Positions 35,167 through 46,534 of a stretch of DNA of 64,000 bases are shown piece by piece (position 1 is the first letter of the stretch; each line of letters starts with the position of its first letter). The DNA comes from Actinostola sp. cb2023. Its lineage: Eukaryota > Cnidaria > Anthozoa > Actiniaria > Actinostolidae. The stretch is taken from assembly GCA_033675265.1 (NCBI GenBank), contig JAUJYZ010000280.1, positions 556,501-620,500 on the forward strand, given 5' to 3'. The position numbers and the translations under genes are program-made. The notes beneath the pieces are model-generated. The model ran no database searches. It was not told the DNA's origin and saw nothing but the letters and a program-made list of their open reading frames with translations.

Positions 35167-35258
35167 GCTGAAATTTTGATAACGAAGATAAACTGAAAAA
35201 TCAGTGTAGAAAATAAAAACTAGAAAATACTAAAGATTAAGGCAGTTAGAGCCAGTTA

Positions 35259-35439
35259 GAGCCGTTTTCGTAAGAGTGGGAAGTAGTTACAGTACTGTGC
35301 CGTGACCGTGTCGTGTCCAAGCATTCTGATTGGTTGAGCGATGATATTGCGCGCTGTGACTGGTTGAATAGATACCTTCAATTCCGTACCATGACCATAA
35401 CTGCGTCCCGTAGGTTTCCCACTCATACGAAAACGACTA
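35259..35439. mobile_element. Foldback with CCGTGACCGTG subrepeats
   Basis: The ends are GCCGTTTTCGTAAGAGTGGG and CCCACTCATACGAAAACGAC. Inside are GTGCCGTGACCGTGTCGTG and CTGATTGGTTGAGCG, related to sequences in the element at 9048-9233. No TSD was established. Confidence 0.68.
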
Positions 35440-35468
35440 TATATGTATGCTGCTGTATTCTAGAAGAC

Positions 35469-35552
35469 GCACCAGTTTCTATGACAACCAGTTTCTATGA
35501 CAACCAGTTTCTATGACAACCAGTTTCTATGACAACCAGTTTCTATGACAAC
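35469..35552. repeat. 16-bp tandem repeat CCAGTTTCTATGACAA, 5 copies
   Basis: Five exact consecutive copies. Confidence 0.95.
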
Positions 35553-35681
35553 TATATCCTGTTGCCAGCAATCAGTTGCGTGCAACGTTGTACCTTAACT
35601 CAGAAATCTGCTTCGAAACGTTAGCGCGCAAACAAAGCCACTAAATATCTTTGAACTTGCTAATCGACTCGTGCTTGACAA

Positions 35682-35954
35682 ATGAAAAAAATGGAGGAAA
35701 TAATTACTCGTGCCCTAAGAATGGAGACTATTTTTTATTTGGTGGTCACCGTTGCGATATGGCAGAAGGAGACATCAAGTCTGACCACGAGAGAGATTAC
35801 AAATGACAAACCAATCAGGAAGCACCGGAGGTCAAGGGGCAAGTTCAGCCTTCAAAATCAATCACGGAAAGATGTCAAGCGTATTCAGACCAGGTCGTTC
35901 CGCGGACTCAAAATCATCATGAAAACTGAAAAAAATCATATCAAAATCTTATGA
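35682..35954 (+). CDS. Hypothetical basic protein with N-terminal hydrophobic segment
   Basis: The frame encodes 90 residues from ATG at 35682, with in-frame ATGs at residues 4 and 14. Residues 14-28 (METIFYLVVTVAIWQ) would make a short signal peptide or anchor. The rest is strongly basic, with several paired Arg/Lys sites (RKHRRSRGK, SRKDVKR). That is the layout of a secreted basic peptide precursor, but no family, amidation pattern or cysteine framework is recognised. The last codons lie in a 75-bp sequence repeated at 36091-36166, so the end may derive from a repeat. It may be spurious. Confidence 0.25.
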   Translation: MKKMEEIITRALRMETIFYLVVTVAIWQKETSSLTTREITNDKPIRKHRRSRGKFSLQNQSRKDVKRIQTRSFRGLKIIMKTEKNHIKIL

Positions 35955-36166
35955 AATATCAAATGCAAGTGAAAAATCTGTGAACACAAACTACGACCAA
36001 AATGAAAACAGACCTCATATGTTTGGCTGCATTTCTATCGAATAATATTTGTCGATAGCAAAGATTATGCAAATAACACCTTGTTCGAATCATATCAAAA
36101 TCTTATGAAATATCAAATGCAAGTGAAAAAACTGTGAACACAAACTACGACCAAAATGACAAAACA
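35931..36166 (+). repeat. Pair of 75-bp direct repeats
   Basis: 35935-36009 and about 36089-36166 share ATCATATCAAAATCTTATGA and ACAAACTACGACCAAAATGA with few differences. The spacing is about 154 bp. Confidence 0.85.
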
Positions 36167-36265
36167 ATGACTATTGACTAGCTTGATAACTAACTCTGAA
36201 GCTGAAAAGAACTACTCTGATTGCAAGAAGACCAGTCAGTGCTCAATCGCACCAGGGCACGAGTG

Positions 36266-37193
36266 AACGCTTATTGACTGGCTGTCTCTTTAAAAACCTC
36301 TCAGTCGTTTTCGCTTCTAAAATAAATATCTCCCAAACTCTAGCTAATGAAAGACTATATCAAGGTTATTACTAAAACGGGTTTGGTTTGCTTCAAAATA
36401 TTTTTATTTATTTTTTATTATTTTTTATTTATTTTTTATTTATTATTATCTCAGATATCTTATCCATATGAAGTTGAAAACAGCTTACCTCCTTCCTAAA
36501 TCGCTCATGTTTCCCATTTTACCCATGCTAGACTTCATTCCAGGTCAACATTTCCAAATACAGCGATTTAGGAAGGAGGTAAGCTATTTTCAACTTCATA
36601 TGGATAAGATATTGCACCTAATTAATATTCGTAAATCGTCTAACATGCACCAACTGAAATTGTCGTAACTTTTGAAATATCCAAAACGTACACAGTTTTT
36701 TACAGATTTGTGTAAATGAAATGATGTTCAATCCGATTGTGTCAATGAGAGAGTCCAGCGAGGTGCCACTTTTGCAAAATAATCGAGTAAAGTTGGGTAA
36801 TTTTGAGCCGCCGTTCAGTTAGATCTTAGTGGGGTTAATTATCAACTAATTTTCTCATAAACGGCTGAACCGATTGAATAAGGCTTTACCTCTAGACAAA
36901 CTAAATACATTTATCTACAACATGATATAAAAAGTTTCGCTGGATAATGCGAGACGAAGTTTGTACAGCGCCGTAAAAAAGTGCATAATTTCATGCAAAT
37001 TTGACCTCTGACCAGCTCTCAGACGGAATCATTAAAAAAAATAAAAAAAAATAAAATAAAAATATTTTGAAGCAAACCAAACCCGTTTTAGTTTTAACCT
37101 TGATATAGTCTTTCATTAGCTAGAGTTTGGGAGATATTTATTTTAGAAGCGAAAACGACTGAGAGGTTTTTAAAGAGACGGCCAGTTAAAGCG
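36266..37193. mobile_element. 928-bp foldback element with nested hairpin
   Basis: Arms of about 150 bp begin near AACGCTTATTGACTGGCTGT and end with the matching complement near AACTGGCCGTCTCTTT. Landmarks are CCTCTCAGTCGTTTTCGCTT and AACGGGTTTGGTTTGCTTCA. Inside, 36455-36612 is an independent hairpin (ATATCTTATCCATATGAAGT and complement). No transposase ORF is present. Confidence 0.82.
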
Positions 37194-37389
37194 TCTAGTT
37201 AAATTATCAAATCTTATTAAAACATGCATTATTACTGTATTATTAATTTACAGGATCCTAGTTCTCACTTAAAACGTTACACAGTTGTTATTGTCAGTTA
37301 AATTAAATTAAATTCCGTGATGTGACGAAACTCTCGAATGTGTTTATTCAGGAGGTTTTGGTGGTTTGATTTAGGTTTCCAAGGTAATT

Positions 37390-37595
37390 AAGGGTGTGTT
37401 CGATTGACCCTATTCCAGAATAGGAATACACGGAATAAACGCTTGGAAAAATTCCAAACTGTTCCTTGTAACTTTATTATGATACAACAAGGAATCGTTT
37501 TATTTTACAGTGGACAGTAGCTGTGTGACAGCGATTTAGGGATGTTATTCCGTGTATTCCTATTCTGGAATAAGGTCAATCGAACGCACCCTAAG
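37390..37595 (+). mobile_element. MITE AGGGTGTGTTCGATTGACC, copy 1
   Basis: The ends are AGGGTGTGTTCGATTGACC and GGTCAATCGAACGCACCCT, followed inward by TATTCCAGAATAGGAATACA. A second, inverted copy is at 42262-42486. AGGGTGCGTTCGATTG ends are hAT-like from memory. The TSD is not clear. Confidence 0.85.
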
Positions 37596-37839
37596 TATAA
37601 CGTTAACCCTGTAAATATTTGTTTCATTTCCATTTCTACTTTAAAATGGATGTTAGTGTTGACTAATTATTCTGGTTGCATCGTCTATTCTATGTAAAGA
37701 ATTATAACGTTCGAAGGGTTGCGAGACGAGCAGAGATGTCCAGCCATCATGCCCAATATAGTACTCCACTAATACATAGTTTTTAATCCCGGAAATATAG
37801 GTATAACTATGGCCAGTACAGCTATAGAAGAAGAAAAAT

Positions 37840-38120
37840 AAACTGAAGAAAGATACAGAAAAGAAAGAAAAAATCAGAAAAAGTGGGAAAAAGAATAAAA
37901 GAAAAGAAACATAAAACTGACCAGAAAAAAAGAAAAGAGAATATACTGTATAACTATGGCCAGTATATAAGAAGAAAAATGAACCGAAGAAAGGTACAAA
38001 AAAGAAAGAAAAAAACTGACCAGAAAAAAGTAAAGAAAAAAAAAAAAAAAAAAAAAAAAAGAAATAGAAGAGAAAGAAAAAAATAGAACAGAAAAGTGAA
38101 ACAGAAGAAAAAGAAAAGAA
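37840..38120. repeat. Purine-rich (A/G) tract
   Basis: AAGAAA-type low-complexity sequence contains a poly-A run at 38036-38060 and a repeated ATAACTATGGCCAGTA. The Lys/Arg frame here is not a gene. Confidence 0.8.
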
Positions 38121-38595
38121 AGAGAAATGGTCAGTTTGAATAAGGCTTCGTGATGATTCTAAGAGCTTCTAGAATCATTATATTTCAGAGTCTCATTAAT
38201 TGTCATTAAAAATACACAAAGACACTCGGTAGGGAACCTTAATACTGATTTCTTATCTCTTGTTAGCAAAGAGCTATCAAGATTGTAATCTTACCGGCTA
38301 TCATTCAATCAGAGGCAGCTAGTGCTTACCGTCGATGATATGATCTTAATTATCGATGACTTTCGGAGACAAATTCATGTTGGAGTTTGAATGGAAGTGT
38401 TTGAACAAAGAGTGATGTCCCTGTGACGTAAGGAGTGTCACATGGGTGTCGTGGAAACTGCTTTCCCCAATTTTAACACAATATTAAATAAGCGCAGACG
38501 TGTTTTCAAGTGACATCTAGAGAATACGATGGAGATAACGATATTTAAATCTCAATGAACTCTCTATCAGCTGCGAATCTATCACTGTCTAACTT

Positions 38596-38833
38596 CCAAT
38601 AACAGCTGATATTGAAGTTACACTCCAATGACTCTGAACGACGGTTTCAAGTCGAGGCTATCACGCCAGTACAAAAACTTGACCCGATAGCCTCGACTTG
38701 AAACCTTTGTTAATAATAATAATTTAATAATAATTTAATAACTTATATAGCGCATATTCCATGGCGAAATGATCAAATGCGCTTTAAATCATTGTTCAAA
38801 GTTATTGGAATGTAACTTCAATAACAACTGACT
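38596..38833. repeat. Foldback with inner hairpin
   Basis: The outer arms are CAATAACAGCTGATATTGAA and its relative TTCAATAACAACTGACTG. The inner hairpin at 38641-38706 is made of GGTTTCAAGTCGAGGCTATC and its complement. A GCGCATATTCC / GGAATGTAAC spacer carries an AATAATTTAATAA run. Confidence 0.65.
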
Positions 38834-38877
38834 GTCGATGATTCCAAATCTTTAAAAATCAAATTTATATAATAGTT

Positions 38878-39388
38878 GAATAAGCCACTGACTTCACGCT
38901 GTCGTCCGCCATTTTGAATTGGGACAAACGCGGCACAATTTTATAGAAATCTGGATCACTTTGACTTGCCGTATCTCCGCTCGATTTCGTTGGATTTTTA
39001 AAACTTAGCAGTTTAGAAAATATGTTTTCTTTGTTATTTATGTCCTATAATATAATGGGTATTGGAAGGCTCTAAATCGAGAATTTTTTTTGTTTGTTTT
39101 CAAAATAAAACGTTCGGCACGTGAATATGCAAATTAGCTCGTGATACATTCGTGAAAAGAAGATTGACTCGAAAAAGGTACTGAGTTAATTAAAACACCT
39201 ACATTGGTCTTATTTTCACTCCAGCAACTGATATGCATGCCTGCTGATTATCGAAGCCGGTTTAAATTTTGAAAATCCAACAAAATCGAGCGGAGATACG
39301 GCAAGTCAAAGCGATCCAGATTTCTATAAATTTTGCCGTGTTTGTCCCAATTCAAAATGGCGGACGACAGCGTGAAGTGGCTTATTAT
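38878..39388. mobile_element. 511-bp foldback ATAAGCCACTTCACGCTGTC
   Basis: Arms of about 120 bp include CTGTCGTCCGCCATTTTGAA and AGATACGGCAAGTCAAAG with their complements. The centre is AT-rich. No ORF or clear TSD was found. It directly abuts the next long inverted repeat. Confidence 0.85.
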
Positions 39389-39395
39389 AATACAT

Positions 39396-40028
39396 GAAAT
39401 TCAAGAAAGGCTGATACTACGTAGAAATAAAAAGCTTAACACAACACCAACATGATAGAGCAAGAGAGAGCCAGGATCGGCAACCGTAGACAGCTGTTTC
39501 GTTCTTTTGGAACTCATCAGTACGGTGTAGCGAGAGCAACAAACACCAACTCAGAAAGCCAATGTATGTTACTTGCGTGTCGACTCTGAAACTCAACCAG
39601 CTCAAATTTAGAAACCTGCCCATTGGCTCACACCACAACACGTGCGGTAATATGGTTCAAAGGGCAAGAATCCAAAATATCATGTTGGTGTTGTGTTTAA
39701 CCTAGGTGTGGTGGACAAAACCAATCCTACACGGAATGCATAGACAAACTATGCTAAAGAATTACAGCATAACGGATCTAAGAAGATCTACGGTCCAAAA
39801 CATGAAAATATAAACTTGAGCTGGTTGAGTTTCAGAGTCGACACGCAAGTAACATACATTGGCTTTCTGAGTTGGTGTTTGTTGCTCTCGCTACACCGTA
39901 CTGATGAGTTCCAAAAGAACGAAACAGCTGTCTACGATTGCCGATCCTGGCTCTCTCTTGCTCTATCATGTTGGTGTTGTGTTAAGCTTTTTATTTCTAC
40001 GTAGTATCAGCCTTTCTTGAATTTCATG
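39396..40028. repeat. Long inverted repeat, 215-bp arms with about 97% identity
   Basis: Left arm 39396-39608 and right arm 39812-40028 differ at only a few sites. Landmarks are GAAATTCAAGAAAGGCTGAT, AGCTGTTTCGTTCTTTTGG and AACTCAACCAGCTCAA with their complements. Each arm holds the same frame of about 60 codons on opposite strands. The frame differs at one residue (YGCRSW / YDCRSW) and ends at the arm tip. The loop is about 200 bp. It could be a young foldback transposon. Transcription through it would give a long hairpin RNA. Confidence 0.9.
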
Positions 40029-40698
40029 TTTGCCATATGTATAGCTGATTAGATCTTTTACAGATCCTACGTATACCTACAGCATTTTCGTTCACGGTTC
40101 CCTCTTTCAAGTTTATTATAATACACTGAGTTTCGTGAAGCTCACATGTCAGTGTTCATTTCAGATGTCATGTCTCAGTTTATGTCATAACGACAAACTG
40201 GCTTCATTTAATATATTTGTAAATGAACTGAAACGGGAAAACAAATAAGGAATTTTATGGTTGTTTTCGATCTGTTCCGTTGCCATGTAAACGGAACAAA
40301 TCCTGAAAGCATCATTGGAATTAAGACATATTTCGCACGTGTGAATCGTGTGAGACAACCTCCTCAAGTCACGTGCCTCCAATAACAACACTTAAAACGC
40401 AGCGTAGCGTGTTCCACTTGTGATCAAGACTAGTCAAAAAGCTCAAAAAACTTAATTACTAAATACAGACTATCTAAAGTGTAAACAATGCAATTTATTT
40501 CATAATTCTCCAGTATAGATGAATCTACACAGTATTATTTCGAACTGTTAATTTGTCTAGGCAAAACTGATGTCATCACGCGCCGTAATTGAAGTTTTCG
40601 TATGTACACATCTTTAATATAACAAATCAGTAATCATAGATCCTCTTTGTTGATTTATTTATTTAGTAATAAAGCATGATTTAAATAATTATATAGCT
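40029..40698. other. Intergenic region
   Basis: AT-rich unique sequence. No gene, repeat array or element boundary was seen. Confidence 0.4.
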
Positions 40699-40701
40699 TT
40701 A

Positions 40702-41078
40702 AGCCGCATCTACACGAACAAGTTTTCCTTGACAAGTTTTCCTTGACAAGGAAAAATTGACAATTTTTTGTCATCTACACGAGCAAGTTTTCCTTGACAA
40801 GGAAAAATTGGTGATGTTTTTGTCGTCTACACGAGCAAGTTTTCCTTGACAAGTTTTCCTTGACAAGGAAAAATCGACAATTTTTTGTCATCTACACGAA
40901 CAAGTTTTCCTTGACAAGTTTTCCTTGACAAGGAAAAATTGGCGATGTTTTTGTCATCTACACGAGCAAGTCAGTTCCTTGATAAGGAAAAATTGGCGAT
41001 GTTTTTGTCGTCTACACGAACAAGTCTTCCTTGTCAAGGAAAACTTGTCAAGGAAAATTTGCTCGTGTAGATGCGGCT
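40702..41078. mobile_element. Harbinger-type MITE with palindromic subrepeats, copy 1
   Basis: The ends are AGCCGCATCTACACGAACAA and TTGCTCGTGTAGATGCGGCT, flanked by TTA (40699-40701 and 41079-41081). The interior is tandem copies of CTACACGAGCAAG followed by the palindrome TTTTCCTTGACAAGGAAAA, then an AATTGRCRATKTTTTTGTC spacer. A TWA target is the PIF/Harbinger signature. The non-autonomous partner at 53656-53946 has TAA flanks. Confidence 0.9.
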
Positions 41079-41081
41079 TTA

Positions 41082-42261
41082 CCCAATCTTGCTTCTCTCC
41101 CGTCAACTTAAATTACTGTTTTGATGGACCCCTGCTGAGTTATAAGTTGTGCTATCTAGTGGCTATCTACAAAAAGGTGTCAGCGATTTTTGATGTTTTG
41201 TGTAGTTCTTGTTTGATTGCTTTTTCGTGCTCGATTGTTGATATTTTGATAATTATTTTAATAAATATTCCATGAGCTGATAAATAACCAATTAACGAGG
41301 CGCTAGCATCATTTCATATCCAAAAAACGCGAATGGAATCATTGTTTTATTTTAAAAATACTCAACCTAGCTTGGTTTTTCCTTTTATAAATTTTTCTTT
41401 TTTGCCAGTTTTTAGAAAAGCGCAAGACTACACAGCTGCTACTACAAGATAACAAAGCAGTGGTCGTACGATTTCTACGATGTTTCTGACATGCAAACGA
41501 ACTGAATAAAAACACAATACTGAGCGAAACAAATATCGTCAACTCTCACATTCAAATGCCACAATTTAATTCTCTAAGACTCATTGAAGGATATTACGAA
41601 TGTCTCAGACGGATTGAGCATAACTAAAGGTTATAATTAAACTGCACAACGATCAAAGTCAAAGCAATCACCGAAAACAAACTAAGTAGTAAACTTGTAC
41701 CGTCACTTGTAGTTGTATTCAAAAAATACGACTGGAAGTCCAAGCGTCGGAAAACACGAAAGAAATTACAAAAGCCAACTTCACCAAAAGCTTGAAGCAT
41801 CAGCCATATTGTGGACATGGAAATTTAATTCAAACAAGCATCTCTTGTTCTGCAAGAAACTCTTACCGGTTTTCTCTGCCGTCGGCAAACTGAAGCTGTT
41901 TTCCTCACTGATTGTGTCCAGCAAAGTCAACGATAATTTCAGTGAAATCCACAAAGGATAACTTGGTAAAATCCTTCATTAATAGTTTGTTAAATGTTCG
42001 AGAAAATTGAGAAGATTTGCTGCGCTCAATTTTGACTTTCCATCAAAGCCGTCAGTATGGCGACGTCACGCTTTCGTGCACCATATAAGGATACGTTGAC
42101 CATATAAAGTTATGAGACGATAACCCGGAACCAATCAAAAATCAAAACGCTCAGAATGCAATAATCGAGGTTGTTCATTATGTTCATGTTATGTTCAAAT
42201 CGAGAAATACGCAAAATATGTCGAAAAATCGCATCTATCAGAGTTTCAGATGACACAAATT
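41082..42261. other. Intergenic region
   Basis: No gene was recognised. An 82-codon frame at 41713-41961 has no family resemblance. Confidence 0.4.
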
Positions 42262-42486
42262 ATAAAACACTAATTGACCTTATTCCAGAATAGGAATACA
42301 CGGAATAACATCCCTAAATCGCTGTCACGCAGCTACTGTCCACTGTAAAATGAAACAATTCCTTGTTGTATTATAATAAAGTTACAAGGAACAGTTTGGA
42401 ATTTTAAATGTGCTGAAATAAAAGCATCCAAGTGTTTATTCTGTGTATTCCTATTCTGGAATAGAGTCAATCGAACGCACCCTAAA
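42262..42486 (-). mobile_element. MITE AGGGTGTGTTCGATTGACC, copy 2
   Basis: This is the reverse-complement relative of 37390-37595. It keeps the end GTCAATCGAACGCACCCT but has lost the last bases of the other TIR. Shared interior: TACAAGGAACAGTTTGGAAT and TGTCCACTGTAAAATGAAAC on this strand. Confidence 0.85.
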
Positions 42487-43799
42487 TTTGACGCGAGTGT
42501 TAACTTCAGAAGCAACTGAATTATGGTTTGGTGGGACAAAACAGTTTAATTAAAACTTATTGCAAACATAAATTAAACAACAACAATCTATTTGATTCAT
42601 AAGCTTTAATTTCGCATATAATATGTCTTCATACGATAAATTACGGCGCGATGCGAACCATTTTCACCAAACCGTAGCGAATAACATTATAGTAATATAT
42701 TCTCACTAGGGAAATCCGCACACAGGGCCAAGGGTGTGGTTATTAAGATATGGGAACAATCGGCCCTTCGGCACCAGTTCCCAGTTATCTCATCCTCTGG
42801 GGAAACCACACACAACCCCTAAACTTAAAGAAGGACTAACGTCTGAAACGTCATGCATGTAGTAGGGGGTCGAAAACATGGTTCTTCTCCCAAAACTCAG
42901 AACTCAAAAACTAAATAGCCCCTTCCAATAAATCCAGAAGTTTGTATTGGCCTTGTGCCAAATTGCTGGAGGTAGCTATCCTGATGATGGTCAGGGATCC
43001 CAGTATCCGCGCCACTTTCCCCACCTATTCTCGGCAAAAGAGTCTTCTGCCGAGGCTGCTAGAGACTCTATGCGGGATGATAGCATATAGGGGCTGCCCC
43101 GCTTGGGGAATCTCCCTTCCCTCGTGCTCGTGCAGCTCTGTAAAGGCTTACAGGGACAAGTACAAAGCTACGATACGTTTCCGAGGAATCAAAAGAGACG
43201 TCCGACTCTATAAAGGACAGTGACTATTGGGAAAGGACAGTGACTATTGGGAAAGGAGAATAACCCCCAAGCGAAGCAGCCCCGAAATACCCCGTCCAGG
43301 GACCGAGTAATGAAGGGTATTAGACAACCCCATCGAGGCGGCTTAGCAAGGGAGAACAGGCTGACAGTAATCGGAGAAGCGAGCACATGTCACTAACGAT
43401 GCACATAATATTTCTAAACCTGAATCGAGTCGAACTATGGCCAAAAATTAGGGCTACCACAAAGACCAAACTTGTACTAGCTAGCGAAACTATAGAACCG
43501 TAATGGTTGTCTAGGATAGAATGGAGTCGATAGTCAGTGCTGCTACTGATATGACAACGCAATGTGCACGTAGGCTTCCAGACCGCAAGATTGTTTTAAT
43601 AATTTCAGCGAGGTCACTAATTCCTGTCGCTGTATACTGTGCCAAGATTACCTCATCATTTCAGCGAGGTTACCCCTGTCGCTGTAAAAATACCACGAAA
43701 TTAGCCCGTGGCGTTCAGCTAGACAATTCAATCCAGCTACCACCAAACAACACTAGCTGGTATCTGTGCCAGGCCCGAGGCCCAACTTAAGATAAATTT
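42487..43799. other. Intergenic region with moderately GC-rich block
   Basis: The 42700-43400 part is more GC-rich than its surroundings, with short direct repeats (GGACAGTGACTATTGGGAAA twice at about 43215-43255; TTTCAGCGAGGT twice at about 43605-43670). It may be a decayed element, but no domain, TIR or tRNA-like promoter could be identified. Confidence 0.4.
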
Positions 43800-44370
43800 G
43801 GCTGAGCACCGAGTTGAGCTATCGCGAAACATCACACTAACGCACCTGAACCCAGTTCACATCTGGCTGAGCATCGACTGCCAGCTTTTCGTCAAACACA
43901 CCTCAGTACCGGCACCTGAACCCCGTTCAGTATCTGTGCCTGGCCCAAGAGGCCCAAACTAAATAAATTTGGCTGAGCACCGACTGCCAGCTTTTCGCCA
44001 AACACACATACCGGCACCTGAACCCAGTTCAGTATGTGCCTGGCCCGAGAGACCCAAAGTAAATAAATTTTGATGAGCACCGACTGCCAGCTATACGCCA
44101 AACACACCTACCGGCACCTGAATCCAATTCAGTATCTGTACCCGGCCCGAGAGGCCCAAACTACATAAATTTGGCTGCGCACCGACTGCCAGCTATACGC
44201 CAAACACACCTACCGGCACCTGAACCCAGTTCAGTATCTGTGCCCGGCCCGGGGGAGCCCAAACTAAATAAATTTGGCTGAGCACCGACTGCCACCTATA
44301 CACCGGCACCCGAACCCAGTTCAGTATCTGTGCCTGGCCTGAGAGGCCCAAACTAAATAAATTTTGCTGA
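43800..44370. repeat. ~105-bp tandem repeat, about 5-6 diverged copies
   Basis: Units start near GAGCACCGACTGCCAGC at about 43869, 43975, 44072, 44177 and 44283. Each contains CCGGCACCTGAACCCAGTTC and CCTGGCCCGAGAGGCCCAAA. The array runs directly into the 59-bp satellite, and both share the GATAAATT / AAATAAATT linker sequence. Confidence 0.88.
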
Positions 44371-45926
44371 GCGACTACACACGTCGCTGAACTTCGCCAA
44401 ATAGATAAATTCAAAAACTAATAATTTGAGCGCGTAGACACGTCGCTACTGCACTTCTCCAAATAGATAAATTCAAAAACTAATAATTTGGGTGACTACA
44501 CACGTCACTGAACTTAGCCAAACAATCCAATTATAAGAAACTATAATTGAGCGACTACACACGTCGCTGGACCTCGCCAAACAACTAACTATGATAAATT
44601 AATACTTTGAGCGACTACACACGTCGCTAAACTTCGCCAAATAGATAAATTCAACAACTAATACTTTGAACGACTACACACGTCGCTAAACTTCGCCAAC
44701 TAGATACATTCAAAAACTAATAATTTGAGCGACTACACACGTCGCTAAACTTCGCCACCTAGTAGATAAATTCAAAAACTAATAATTTGAGCGACTACCG
44801 ACGTCACTGAACTTAGCTAAACCGGCAATCCAAATATAAGAAATTATAATTGAACGACTACACACGCCAAACAATCCAAATATAAGAAACTATAATTGAG
44901 CGACTACACACGTCGCTGGACCTCGCCAAACAACTAACTATGATAAACTAATAATTTGAGCGACTACACACGTCGCTAAACTCCGCCAACTAGATAAATT
45001 CAAAAACTCATAATTTGAGCGACTACACGCGTCGCTAAACTTCGCCAACTAGATAAATTCAAAAACTCATAATTTGAGCGACTACACACGTCGCTAAACT
45101 CCGCCAACTAGATAAATTCAAAAACTCATAATTTGAGCGACTATACACACGTCGCTAAACTCCGCCAGAAGATAAATTCAAAAACTCATAATTTGAGCGA
45201 CTACACACGTCGCTAAACTTCGCCAACTAGATAAATTCAAAAACTCATAATTTGAGCGACTACACACGTCGCTAAACTTCGCCAACTAAATAAATTCAAA
45301 AACTCATAATTTGAGCGACTACCCACGTCGCTAAACTTCGCCAACTAGATAAATTCAAAAACTCATAATTTGAGCGACTACACACGTCGCTAAACTCCGC
45401 CAACTAGATAAATTCAAAAACTCATAATTTGAGCGACTACACACGTCGCTAAACTTCGCCAACTAGATAAATTCAAAAACTCATAATTTGAGCGACTACA
45501 CACGTCGCTAAACTCCGCCAACTAGATAAATTCAAAAACTCATAATTTGAGTGACTACACACGTCGTTAAACTTCGCCACCTAGATAAATTCAAAAACTA
45601 AAAATTTGAGCGACTACCGACGTCACTGAACTTAGCTAAACCGGCAATCCAAATATAAGAAACCACGTCGCTAAACTTAGCCAAACAATCCAAATATAAG
45701 AAACTATAATTGAGCGACTACACACGTCGCTGGACCTCGCCAAACAACTAACTATGATAAACTAATAATTTGAGCGACTATACACACGTCGCTAAACTCC
45801 GCCAACTAGATAAATTCAAAAACTCATAATTTGAGCGACTACACGCGTCGCTAAACTTCGCCAACTAGATAAATTCAAAAACTCATAATTTGAGCGACTA
45901 CACACGTCGCTAAACTCCGCCAACTA

Positions 45927-46170
45927 CAATCCTGGACAAAATTAATTGGGACACTAGTTATTGCGCAATATGTTTTAATATAAGCACCTTATCCCCCTCC
46001 CCACCCCCCTCCCCTTGCTCCAATGTTGTTTCCAACTTTCATTAACGATGGGGGTCGACGTAGAAAATCATCAACATTGTTATGGGGGAGGGGGGGGGTC
46101 AAGTTATATGGATATTTTCATGTTGAGATCGATATTAAGCCAGGTGTCCCAATCATTTTGGCCAGGATTG
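45927..46170. mobile_element. Tc1/mariner-type MITE in satellite, copy 1
   Basis: The ends are CAATCCTGGACAAAATTAAT and ATTTTGGCCAGGATTG, flanked by TA on both sides. The inner arms hold GTGTCCCAAT. The C-rich and G-rich tracts (CCCCCTCCCCACCCCCC / GGGGGAGGGGGGG) sit near the centre. It has no ORF. Confidence 0.9.
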
Positions 46171-46292
46171 TAGATAAATTCAAAAACTCATAATTTGAGC
46201 GACTATACACACGTCGCTAAACTTCGCCAACTAGATAAATTCAAAAACTCATAATTTGAGCGACTACACACGTCGCTAAACTTCGCCAACTA

Positions 46293-46534
46293 CAATCCTG
46301 GACAAAATTAATTGGGACACTAGTTATTGCGCAATATGTTTTAATATAAGCACCTTATCCCCCTCCCCACCCCCCTCCCCTTGCTCCAATGTTGTTTCCA
46401 ACTTTCATTAACGATGGGGGTCGACGTAGACAATCATCAACATTGTTATGGGGGAGGGGGGGTCAAGTTATATGGATATTTTCATGTTGAGATCGATATT
46501 AAGCCAGGTGTCCCAATCATTTTGGCCAGGATTG
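46293..46534. mobile_element. Tc1/mariner-type MITE in satellite, copy 2
   Basis: It is almost identical to 45927-46170 and sits at the same position of the 59-bp unit (after CGCCAAC, before GATAAATTC). The two are 366 bp apart. The pair therefore arose by duplication of an already interrupted satellite block, not by two insertions. Confidence 0.9.

Noticed and set aside
39417..40004. The mirrored ~60-residue frames in the long inverted repeat as real genes
   Set aside because: Both copies are necessarily alike because the arms are young inverted copies; there is no domain, and both end at the arm tips.
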